Source: Euglena gracilis
Lineage: Eukaryota; Euglenida; Euglenophyceae; Euglenales
DNA length: 64,000 nt
Direction of reading: 5' to 3'
Assembly: GCA_039621445.1 (NCBI GenBank)
Contig: CP154954.1
Location: 65,120,891-65,184,890 of the forward strand
Each line of letters opens with the position of its first letter. Position 1 is the stretch's first letter. Below the pieces are notes generated by a model. It searched no databases, was not told the origin of the DNA, and saw only the letters and a program-made list of their open reading frames with translations. Shown here one piece after another: positions 55,408-64,000 of the stretch. The position numbers were made by a program, and so were the translations under genes.

Positions 55408-55837
55408 GTTTTCATAGCCGGAGGGGACCCTGCCCCCCCCCCCCCCGAGGGAGGAGATCCAGCCAGCCAGCACCTTTTTTCCAACCGTCACCTCCCAGCC
55501 GGGCTGTGGACCCCTCCCCAGGGGTTCTGCTGAAGTAAAGTACGGGCCAGCCCAGTGAATCCATGCCGGACCAAAATAACTTTTGGCGCAAAGGGCCGAC
55601 AGTTTTGGGGAAAGGAGGTCACAGAAGCAAAAAGTGGCATTTCTGGGTGGTTTTTCGGGCTTTCAGCTCCAAATTTTGGCTGAAAAATGCCAACCCGGCT
55701 GGTTTTGGGCGTTTTGGGGCATTTTGGGGGGGGGGGTAGCTGCGGAGTCCAGCTGCAAGCCGGGTGGACCCCCCCCATGGACCCACTCCCACCCCGGCCT
55801 GTGGGGACCCCCAGGGGGTCCTTAAGAAAACCCCTGA
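55403..55837. mobile_element. hAT-like element abutting exon A'
   Basis: Runs from CAGGGGTTTTCATAG to CTTAAGAAAACCCCTG (inverted ends CAGGGGTTTTC). The flanking octamers AGCGCAGC and AGCATAGC match at 6 of 8 positions. The left end overlaps the last codons of exon A' and supplies the GT of its inferred donor. Interior with poly-C/G and repeated CCAGC boxes, without a transposase frame. Confidence 0.65.
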
Positions 55838-56143
55838 GCATAGCGCTTTTGAGTCCAAGGCTGGACTACTCTGCATTGCTTGATCCCCTTTGAGCTCAGT
55901 GGTTTTTTTTTATCTATTTTGCTTCTCTTTTTCTTGATTGTTGTCATTCAATTTTGACACACGTGTCATACATTCTCATCTTTCTGACCTAACTCCGAAG
56001 CATTGGCTGTAGTTTGCACATTTTCTGGAATATTTTCCACATTTTTCCACTTTTTTTGTTTTATACAAAGTTGAATTGCAACAAACCTTTGTTTCCTTTT
56101 ACGTCCTTTTTGTACTGCATCCCCATCCCTGTGTGGCTCACAG

Positions 56144-56299
56144 GTCGCCCTGACGTTCTCTCCGCCCCGCGGTCCCCCCACGGCCAGCTGACTCCCCCCG
56201 GCTCCACGTCGCCCTTCCCGCCCGTGGTGCACAGCCATCCACTTCGCGACTCGTGGCTGGAAGAGACGCAAGGGGCCTCTCTCCTGGGCATGGCCCGAG
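56144..56299 (+). CDS. Pro/Ser-rich exon after the array
   Basis: After gtggctcacag the frame reads RPDVLSAPRSPHGQLTPPGS, TSPFPPVVHSHPLRDSWLEE and TQGASLLGMAR, then G before gtcctg. Phase 1 in, phase 1 out. Both neighbours fit: A' supplies G + GT (Gly), and the next exon completes Ala. Confidence 0.7.
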
Positions 56300-56456
56300 G
56301 TCCTGGCCAGCTGAATGCTTGTTTAGTGGTCGTATTCGTGTGGTCGTATTCGTGGAGCTTGTTGGGAGAAAATTTTATTTTTTCATTCATTTAATCCCCA
56401 TCCATTATTAACTTGTAAAAGCACAATTAGATCATGTTTTTCACAATTAAGAATTT

Positions 56457-56524
<68 letters not shown>

Positions 56525-56553
56525 TTGTTGTTGTTGTTGTTGTTGCTGTTGTT
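56457..56553. repeat. (ATC)n and (TTG)n trinucleotide arrays
   Basis: About 67 bp of TCA/ATC repeats directly followed by about 28 bp of TTG repeats, in an intron. Confidence 0.97.
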
Positions 56554-57023
56554 GCTGTTGTTATATTTTTATTATTATTGGTGGTTTTAACAGTGTATAT
56601 AAATTAGAATTACAAGTGGTATTGCCAAAGTGGTATTGTTATGGTTGAATACCCCCTCCAACTCCTTGGGGGGACAACCAGCATAGAAGTTGTATTGGTT
56701 TTGTGCCAGGGCGTTCGGCTTAGCTGGAGGGTAACCCATTCCCCAGGGGGGTCCAGCAAGCCAGCTGCCTTTTCCCAGCCTCAGACCCCCTCCCTAACCT
56801 TCTATGTAGGTGGGGGGTTGGACTCCCGCACCCTACCAGGCTTTTCGTTGCGGCTTGGGAGCGACTGTTGATTTTCAAAAATGGATTTATTGTTTTGGGT
56901 TGGCGATCGTTTCCGTCATTCGAAAGGAGAAACATGAGCGATTTGTTGATTTTGCAGAATGTTGCATTGAAAAGGTGGGCACCTTCCATTTTTATACCAG
57001 GTTGGCCAAGGTTGGCATTGCAG

Positions 57024-57217
57024 CTGGCAACAACAGCCCCAGGACAATTCCGCTGTCCCCGTCGCCACAACGCAATAGTGGGCCGCCTGTCACGCCTGAG
57101 CGACCGATGTCCGCCCTGGACGTTGATTCCAGTCCCAGCCCCAGCCCAAGCAGCTCTGCTACAGAAGACCTGGGTCCAGGCGCTCTGTTTCCTCTGAAGC
57201 CCACCGGAGAGAAATGA
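57024..57217 (+). CDS. Terminal exon of the cassette gene
   Basis: After ttggcattgcag the frame reads GNNSPRTIPLSPSPQRNSGP, PVTPERPMSALDVDSSPSPS, PSSSATEDLGPGALFPLKPT and GEK, then TGA (57215-57217). It is rich in SP and TP sites. Entry in phase 1 matches the exon at 56299. With this exon the chain 34444-34682, 34978-35245, B0, units, A', 56144-56299 is in phase apart from the B11 problem. Confidence 0.72.
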
Positions 57218-59175
57218 GGAACAGCAAGAAATGGTTTTTAAATGGTGGGCGCCCCGCGCTTCCTGCTCGGGGACAGGTCGCACAGGTGACAGGTGTCACA
57301 GGTGTCACAGGTGACACAGGTGACACGTGGCACCAGGGCAGAACAGGAATCGGCCAAACAACCAGGGTGGTGGCTGGGGGGTCGACCCCCCCCATCAACT
57401 CCTCCCGTGTTTCCGGGAGCACCAATTTTCGACGCTGACATATCGAGTTCATGGTCACTCCATTGAAAAATTTCTGTGCCACCCAGAGCAGAACAGGAAG
57501 GCCTGGTGGGGGGTGGTCGACCCCCCCACCCGGGAGGTGGGGGGGGGTCGACCCCCCCCACCACAGCATTTTCACATATTTCCACCCGGCGCCGAGGCGC
57601 CGGGAAATTTTTCTTGGTCAGTAGTCGTCATTTCTGGGCAAGTGCCACAGCACTCTGCACTGAAGTGTCCCCAAGTTGTTAGCACCCAATGTGCTGGCAA
57701 TTGTGGACAGGAAGGTGTTGGAAAGAAATGCAGCAGCGGGAGCTGCAACACCCCTCCGGGCATTTGCTAACCTCCCCAAAAAAATAAGACCCGGGTCTTA
57801 TTTTTGGGTCCATTGCTGGAAACCTCCAGGGGGTCTTATTTTTGGGGGGGGGTCTTATTTTTGGATTTTTTCTTGACCGACCCGGGCCCGAAAAAAAACA
57901 TCATTTTCCCAAAAACACTAAAAATTTTCCTTCGGCGCTTCGCGCCATGTGTAAATTTGTGTAAGTTGACATTTAGTATGTTTTTTTGCACTTCAAGAAT
58001 CTGAATTTTTTTGAAATTTCATTAATTTTGTGTGTGAAATTTGGGTTTTTGGCAATTTCTCAGGGAAAATTTTCACCGTCCCCGGCGCTTCGCGCCGTCA
58101 GGGGGGGTCTTATTTATGGGGGGGGGGTCTTATTTTTGGATTTTTGCTCGATCGGCCCAGGGGGGTCTTATTTTTTGGGGGGTCTTATTTTGGGGGGGGG
58201 TTATGGGAAACTGGCACCTTGGAGGATTGGATTCCCAATGTGGTTTTTGAAGGCTGGGGAACAGGGCCAAGGCATATGTGGACAAAAACTTCCAGCGACA
58301 ATTCCGGACAAATCCCGACAAACCCCGACAAATTCCGACAACACTGCAAATTTTGCCACAAAAAATGGCATTGCCCAAGGAAGAGTGTTTTGATCGGCCA
58401 TTAGTTTGCACAGCCCTTTCCTATTATCCCACCTTTTTTTCTATTTTTTGTTTTGTAAAGGTCACCTTTGGTCTTCACAGGTTGTTGAGAACTAATTGTT
58501 GTTGGAATTGAAAGAAACGTAATTCCAGCCAATAGCAAGAGAGCATTGCCAGCAAATGATAATTTTTGAATATTTCTTGAGTGTTTATTTCCCATAAGAA
58601 TTTGATGAATTTAAATATTTTGGCGCGCAGACACCCTCACCATTGCTGTTAATCACAGGTTTGACCAAAATTGCCAGTTTTTCCTGCTTTTTATGCAGGC
58701 TTCCTTTGATTGGACAAGAACTCAGAAAAAAAAACTTGGCATTGAATTGGTTAAAATGACCGATTTGATGGAATTGCTTTAGAAAAGCTTTGTACCTTGC
58801 CAATAAACAGGGACACACCCCATGCCTCATGAACATTTCCTCCCGTCCGGCGAGATTGTCTTTTTGTGTTCATTGAGTCTAGGGGCAGTTCATGAGCCGT
58901 TCTCTGTTTCTGCAATTTCAGAATGAATCCTTAAAAAAAAATCCAAACGAAGGTCTGATAAGGTCAGATACCCATCCCATAGAGAAATATATGGTGGACC
59001 ACACGTTATTTGCCTTGGATCAAAACCTTCCCAATGGTGTGGCTAAAACCCCTGACACATCCTGACAAATCCCGACAAACCCTGACAACAACACCAAAAT
59101 CCCAAGTGTCTGAACGGAGCTTGTTCGTGGGTTGGGGTTGCAGCTAGCAACAGTTCGAGCCAATCCCCTCAGCAG
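57218..59175. other. Intergenic or intron DNA
   Basis: Apart from the GGGTCTTATTTTT elements it contains short runs of CCGACAAAT/CCTGACAAATCC-type repeats at 58305-58340 and 59055-59090. No exon is supported. Confidence 0.45.
57780..58210. repeat. GGGTCTTATTTTT repeat elements
   Basis: Two related segments share the order GGGGGTCTTATTTTTGG, a second GGGGTCTTATTTTTGGATTT, and a CGGCGCTTCGCGCC stem. An inverted AAAATAAGACCC lies at the left edge (57783), so the block may be one or two nested elements with TCTTATTTT ends. Confidence 0.65.
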
Positions 59176-59337
59176 GTCGGCAACGGCCTCATTTGGGGGC
59201 CGAACAACAAGGAGCCTGCCCTCAACTCTCCCCTTCGGAAGCCAACACCAGCGCCTCCGACAGTCCTGCTGTGCGTGGCGCGAACGGCGTCCGGGGCCTC
59301 GGTGTTGAAGCCGCGTCGGGAGCTGCGCGCCGCGGGG
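59176..59337 (+). CDS. Exon of an unresolved 3' gene
   Basis: Between a tcagcag acceptor and a consensus GGG/gtgagc donor. One frame reads VGNGLIWGPNNKEPALNSPL followed by RKPTPAPPTVLLCVARTASG. Another gives EANTSASDSPAVRGANGVRG. The donor is strong, so an exon is likely, but the frame cannot be fixed. No family recognised. Confidence 0.5.
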
Positions 59338-59525
59338 GTGAGCGCGCTGTCAGTGCCCAAGTGGCTGAGGACACCGGCCTTCCAGGCCAATCCGTCACAT
59401 TTGAAGACTGTCGTTCAGCCCCCTCCACCCAAGCCTGTCCTCCTCATTACCTTGTGGCCCGCTTGGGGAGTTGCAGCCGGTGTGTGCAATTGCTCCCCAT
59501 TTTTGTGTACCCCCCCCCCCCCCCC

Positions 59526-59710
59526 CCGGGCAATTGACGCCCCCGGGCAATTGACGCCCCCGGGCAATTGACGCCCCCGGGCAATTGACGCCCCCGGGCA
59601 ATTGACGCCCCCGGGCAATTGACGCCCCCGGGCAATTGTCACCCCTGCTGTGCTGGCCAATTTGTCACCCCGGGAAATTGTCACCCCTCTCCGTGCTGCC
59701 CAATTGTCAC
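59526..59710. repeat. 17-bp palindromic minisatellite CCCGGGCAATTGACGCC
   Basis: About seven tandem copies of CCCGGGCAATTGACGCC, then diverged forms with CAATTGTCACCCC and longer spacing. Each unit carries two palindromic hexamers, CCCGGG and CAATTG. A second cluster lies at 59910-60020. Copies are contiguous, without spacers. Confidence 0.93.
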
Positions 59711-59909
59711 CCCCCCCCCCCACAGAAGAAGTTTGCGAACTTTCTTTTCGCCGATACGACTCGATTGATCCTCTATTTCGCTACAACGTGCCGAGAAATG
59801 TCACATACCAAATGCTCTGCACAATATTGCAATCATAACTGCATTTTTGTATGTTCACTGGTGTTTCAGATGGTGTTCTTGGTCATTTGGATTTAATGTG
59901 GCGTACATG

Positions 59910-60020
59910 GGTGGGCAATTGACGCCCCCGGGCAATTGACACCCCCGGGCAATTGTCACCCCCCTCTGTGCTGGCCAAATTGTCACCCCGGGAAATTGTC
60001 ACCCCCCTCCGTGCTGCCCG
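59910..60020. repeat. Second cluster of the CCCGGGCAATTG repeat
   Basis: Carries GGGCAATTGACGCCCCCGGG and the longer form TGTGCTGGCCAAATTGTCAC in the same order as at 59640-59710. It is therefore a duplicated block, separated by about 200 bp of AT-rich DNA. Confidence 0.88.
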
Positions 60021-60299
60021 ATACCCACTGCCCACTGCCTCGCCCCATATCCAATGAACCCCCTTGCCCACTGGACAGGGGCTGTCTATCCGTCCAGTTT
60101 GTCACTTTTAACAGAAATACCAATGGCCACGCCCAATGAACGTCCCCCGTCCATGCCGTCCAGCTTGTCACTTCAGTGTTCATTGGCCTGGCCCGCGCTG
60201 TCTGCCCAAGGCGGCGCGGGCTGGGGTTGGGCTAAAGGGGGGGGACCTTCCCTTGCCCGCAGCCATTTGGCCCCGCTGCTCCTCCCCGGGCTTCCCCAG

Positions 60300-60438
60300 C
60301 CCCGACCGCCCCGTCACATCTGCCGGAGCCGGGCAAGGCAAGCCTCCGGGGCGCCTGCCCCAGCCCCCCTGCCCTGGGCAGCTCCCCGGCCTTCTCCGAC
60401 GCGTCGCTGGGGGTCGTGTCTGCCGACGGCTGGTCTTG
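60300..60438 (+). CDS. Pro/Ser-rich exon
   Basis: After gggcttccccag (phase 1) the frame reads PTAPSHLPEPGKASLRGACP followed by SPPALGSSPAFSDASLGVVS and ADGWS, ending TG before gtgaca (phase 2). This frame is the least biased of three open ones. No family recognised. Confidence 0.5.
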
Positions 60439-60883
60439 GTGACAATTGCCTCCAAAAGGAACCCACAGCCGAAGCCATTCGCACCCTCTTGTCGCCATTC
60501 AGAGTGTGAATGACGCTTGGGGATGCTGGCAAGCATCCCCGTCATTTTGCACAACAGTCATGGCATCTGGACGGGGTGGGGTGGGATGGGGCGTTCTCCA
60601 GTCTATTGTGGTGCGCAATCTTTGTGTATAAAAGTGAACTTCGAACATCCTAATCTATTCTTATGACTGAAAAAAAAATACCCGGGATTCTGTTGAGCCT
60701 CTGAACTCATCAACATGCTTGAAATCCAACTGAACCCTTGCCCGTAAAACCTGCAGTAATTCTGCCCATTTGTGGTGAGGCGTTTATCCATATTCTGCCA
60801 CCCACAGCACTCCAACACTCATCCCCATCGTTCATCCTGTCCTCCAAATGACAGTGACAGCATTCGTGCAGCTGGTGTTACAG

Positions 60884-61345
60884 GAGGGGGGGGGGCGCCG
60901 ACACGACAAAAAGAGCGCCTGTTTCGGGCCAACCGTCTCCCCACCGTCTCCTCCTCGCACTCTCCGCCCTCCCCTCCGGCCGCCGCCGCCCCCGCTGCCG
61001 GCGCCCAACGCTGCGGCGGTGCCGGGCCCCCGTCCCGCCGCCCCGCTCAACCCGCAGAGCGCCTCGCCGCCGCCGTGGGAGCTGGACCGGTCGTCCCCCG
61101 CCACGTCGGCCCCCCGCCCGACCCACGGCAGCCCCAGCCCGGCCCCGGCCCGCGTCATGACGCTGCACACCGCGACGTACCAAAGCCAGACGGTGACGAC
61201 GACGACGACGGTGGTGAGCCCCCGGTACAGCGCCGCGTCCGCGCCGCCGTGCCACGTGGCGCGGGTGCTCCGCCTCTCCCCGCCGCGGCACCCCCTCGCC
61301 GATCTGCAGCGGTCAACAGACTCCACCCAGGCCGACAGTGCGGCA
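60884..61345 (+). CDS. Long Pro/Ala-rich exon
   Basis: From a gtgttacag acceptor the frame stays open for about 150 codons. It includes GRRHDKKSACFGPTVSPPSP, PLNPQSASPPPWELDRSSPA, SPAPARVMTLHTATYQSQTV, and VSPRYSAASAPPCHVARVLR. A donor after TYQSQT (61192) or a later one is possible; the end given is an upper bound. The text is disordered with one patterned segment (ARVMTLHTATYQSQTVTTTTT). Confidence 0.55.
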
Positions 61346-61520
61346 AATCCATGCAGAATTTTTTTCAAAACTGAATGTTTTCCAAAAGCCAGAAGGTCTC
61401 GTCCCGAAATTTTTAGGGTTTCAAGATAGGTTGGACATATTTATGAGGTGGTGGATCGCTAGAATACATTTGAAGGGGGGGGTTCTAATAAAGACACAGG
61501 CTTTGTTTTTTATTTGCCAG

Positions 61521-61865
61521 GTAACAATTCGGGGAGGTACCTGGCCTCCTGGCCCCCTGGCCTCGATACCTCCATCCTCACCAATCCCTCGGCCCCCACC
61601 CCGTCCCACCCTCAGCCCAACGGCCATCCCCTCTCCCACCCCACTGCCCAGCCCCCTCTGCCCCCTTCCCCGCCCTCCGCCCTCCGCGCCTCTCCGGCCC
61701 CGCCCCCGCCCCAGCACCCCCAGCCCCAGCCTCAGCCGCCACCGCAGCGGACCACGGCGTCCGGCCCCATCCCGACCTCCCGGCAGCCGGCGGTGGCGCC
61801 GGCCGCCGGCAACCCCTCCGGCCAGGCTGCCTTGACTGGAATTGACGAAGTGCCGGGTCCAGGGG
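61521..61865 (+). CDS. Pro/Gln-rich exon
   Basis: After tttatttgccag (phase 1) the frame reads NNSGRYLASWPPGLDTSILT followed by a Pro/His/Gln-rich region and RTTASGPIPTSRQPAVAPAA then GNPSGQAALTGIDEVPG. Donors at 61857 or 61866 (gtaggg). Disordered; no family recognised. Confidence 0.6.
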
Positions 61866-62589
61866 GTAGGGGGGGGCTAATTATGGGCCAAAGCCTTCAA
61901 ACGTTTCGGCCTGAACTTGCTCCTGCTTCAAACCCTGCTCTTTGTTTTCCTGTTTTTCTGGCTGCTCCCTGGTGGGAGTCTGAGGGTTGTGGCTTTTGTG
62001 TTTCTTCACTCCTAACTCTTGCTGCCTTTTGGGGACACAAATGTCAAGTGGATTCAAGTGGAGGATGACACTTTGTGCATGATCCGACGTGCAGCACGCC
62101 AAAAAAGGGCAAAAAAATAACAGACTGGGTCTTTTTGTAGATGCTGGATACTGGGGGGCTCTGATTTTTTTGGTTCCGTTTTTTTTTCACCCCTACCTGT
62201 CGTTCAATCACCTGCTTGGCGGTAGGTTGGAGGTGGTAAGCCAAAGGGGGGCGGCCAATGAGGCCATGTTTTTCTTTTGAGCCAGAGCCAACCCCCCCCC
62301 CCAAGGGGTCCAGCCAGCCAACACCTTTTTTTCCAGCCAGCAGCTGTCTTGAAGAACATAAACCATGGCCCTGAACGTGGCCTCCCTCCTCCCCGCTTGG
62401 GCGGGGGGGGGGGGAGTGGGAGGCAAGGGGGGATTGATCACCGCAATTTCCGCAAATTCCGCAAATTCCGTAATTTCCGCAATTTTTCCACATGAACCTG
62501 AAATGGAGGACGAAGTGAATTCTCGCCATTTCTCCACCGTTTCACAAGGTCACCCAGTTCAATCACCCCCCCCCTATGGGGGAGGACAG

Positions 62590-62711
62590 GCGGTCTGCCG
62601 CCGACCGCATGGTGTCGGTGCTGTGGTCGGAGGCCGCCGCCCGCAGCCGGCGGGCCTCGCAGGCAAAGGAGGCCGACGCCCCGCCGGGGACCTCCCGCCG
62701 GTCTCCGCTGC
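62590..62711 (+). CDS. Ala/Arg/Ser exon with possible helix
   Basis: After gggaggacag the frame reads RSAADRMVSVLWSEAAARSR followed by RASQAKEADAPPGTSRRSPL, before gtgacg. ADRMVSVLWSEAAARSRRA is a plausible amphipathic helix. Phase 2 in. Confidence 0.5.
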
Positions 62712-63060
62712 GTGACGAGCCACACCCGCCTGTGCCTGGCACTGGCCGGCTTTTGCCGAGTCTGAAGCTCGGCAGTCGTTTCATGGAGCTTTGCCTTTTT
62801 GTTGTACTTCAAATGAATTTTGAAGATGCCTGTTGAGGATTACTGTTTTGAATACCTTTTTTTTTACTGATCGTTAAATTTATTTTTTTTTAAGTCCAGT
62901 GCCATTCGGGTGTTGTGCGGTGCATTTTCAGTGGGGTGCGGCCAGGCATTGACCACCGCTCCAAGGAACAAATTACACAATGTAAATTCAATGGTTCCGA
63001 TCTCAGCAGCTCCTGCAATTTCCTCCTTTCGTTTTTCACTGCACTTCAGCCAGTGCGCAG

Positions 63061-63210
63061 GTGGGTGTGCCAGCGATCCCCAAGCAAGGCGACCCCCACT
63101 CGCACGTCTCCCCAGCGCCGGCTGCCTTCCCCGGCTCCCGTCGCTGGCGTCCGCACCCCACCGGGAACCAGACGATATTTGGGCAGGCTCTGTCCTCCAA
63201 CGGCCTTTGT
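63061..63210 (+). CDS. Basic SP-rich exon
   Basis: After cagtgcgcag the frame reads WVCQRSPSKATPTRTSPQRR then LPSPAPVAGVRTPPGTRRYL. RSPSKATPTRTSPQRR is a typical proline-directed phosphorylation and nuclear-targeting stretch. The 3' border is uncertain (first in-frame GT at about 63211). A second frame is open too. Confidence 0.45.
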
Positions 63211-63524
63211 GCTCTTCGCCGATGCATATGCAACCTCTCCTCCTTGTCGAAATGCAGCGACCCGCATTCCGTTTGTGGAATGAAATGTTGGGTTGGAGAT
63301 GCAGATGGGTCGCGAATGAACAACAGGGCTTTATATGTATATAGGGCTTTATATGTATATGTGTGGTGTGTCAGGTGTTTGCGTAGTGCTCACGGCTGGA
63401 GCTTTCAGGCCGCCAAAACCGAAATGGGGATCATCAGCACCAGTGATGTTGCATTTGGATGTATGCTCCTGCGTCCAATGAATGGGTCGTATTTCGATGT
63501 GCATGCCCCCCCCCCCGCGCGCGC

Positions 63525-63613
63525 AACGCCAAGGCCTGTGGCCGGCCCCCCACCAAACCCCCACCTCCCTTCCTGAAAGCCATCCCCTTCAGGATCGCCC
63601 CCCACCCGGTCAG
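63525..63613 (+). CDS. Pro/Lys exon at the right end
   Basis: The frame reads NAKACGRPPTKPPPPFLKAI then PFRIAPHPV and ends AG before gtacct. The acceptor is unclear because a C run precedes it. Likely another exon of the same 3' gene. Confidence 0.4.
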
Positions 63614-63625
63614 GTACCTACGGCC

Positions 63626-63724
63626 GACCAGGGCCGACCAGGGCCGACCAGGGGCAACTATGATTTTCAGGACCCCCGTAGGTGGGGGTTCCAACCAGGG
63701 CCGACCAGGGCCGACCAGGGCCGA
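63626..63724. repeat. GGCCGACCAG decamer clusters
   Basis: Two clusters of three copies of GGCCGACCAG, at 63630-63655 and 63697-63724, separated by GGACCCCCGTAGGTGGGGGTTCC, itself an imperfect palindrome. Confidence 0.88.
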
Positions 63725-64000
63725 CTTGCATGTGGTTGGCCGACCGAAGGGGAATGGATGAAGGAATTCGGCAGCTTTCCCTCTGGAACAAGCACCTCTG
63801 ATGATGCTGGGCGATTCTGGGCGATGCAGGGCGATGCTGGGCAGCATCGCCCTGCATCGCCCATCGTGATGCTGGCATTTTTTGGTATATTTTGAAGAAC
63901 TGAACCCATTTTTGGATAATTTTCTCACAAATCTCCAGTTTTACACCCATTTTGGCCATTGTGGATCAGTTTTGCTAATTTGGTGGCTATTTGTCACTGA

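Noticed and set aside
60884-61345. Minus-strand frame of 178 codons in the Pro-rich block
   Set aside because: Antisense of a Pro/Ala-rich exon yields Gly/Arg-rich text; no splice sites fit on that strand.

Overview
The window is nuclear DNA from an intron-rich eukaryote. Coding sequence occurs only as short GC-rich blocks, mostly 50-400 bp, bounded by AG acceptors and GT donors. Neighbouring blocks can be joined in matching codon phase. Between them lie long introns full of poly-G/poly-C tracts, TG/CA microsatellites and short inverted-repeat transposons. No ribosome-binding sites, operons, CRISPR arrays, tRNAs or rRNAs were seen. A COMM-domain gene, an SNF2 helicase and an interstitial CCCTAA tract fit a protist, alga or basal holozoan, but the sequence does not fix the lineage.

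Layout. (1) 0.1-2.4 kb, minus strand: exons of a Rad54/ATRX/ARIP4-like SNF2 ATPase, running off the left edge. (2) About 2.6-22.4 kb, plus strand: one long gene for a charged, SR-like protein with a coiled-coil-like segment and one RRM. Its C-terminal exons from 15.99 to 21.0 kb join in perfect phase, and it has two possible 3' ends (21129 or 22398). (3) 23.15-24.84 kb, plus: a COMMD-family gene (C-terminal COMM domain). (4) 27.1-33.7 kb, plus: an unusual Rab/Ran-like small GTPase gene with G1, G3, G4 and G5 motifs on separate exons, probably with a disordered acidic tail. (5) 34.4-57.2 kb, plus: a gene for an Ala/Pro/Ser/acidic disordered protein, dominated by a tandem array of 11 two-exon cassettes (about 1.48 kb each, 1.87 kb where a transposon is carried), with diverged half-units at both edges. 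(6) 59.2-63.6 kb, plus: further Pro/Ser-rich exons of one or more genes that could not be closed.

Mobile DNA. At least four hAT-like MITEs begin with CAGGG. One has a perfect 8-bp target duplication GTCTGTGG and another TCAGGGAG. A TA-flanked, Tc1/mariner-like MITE sits in the intron of two adjacent cassettes. Two foldback elements are embedded in ATATGT arrays. Several other repeat families occur as pairs.

The most notable item is the cassette array. It is made of symmetric phase 2-2 exons that are themselves ancient duplicates of each other, differing mainly at third codon positions. It shows local homogenisation, two frameshifted copies and a suspicious 110-bp poly-G block. All exon borders are inferred by eye; transcript data would be decisive.
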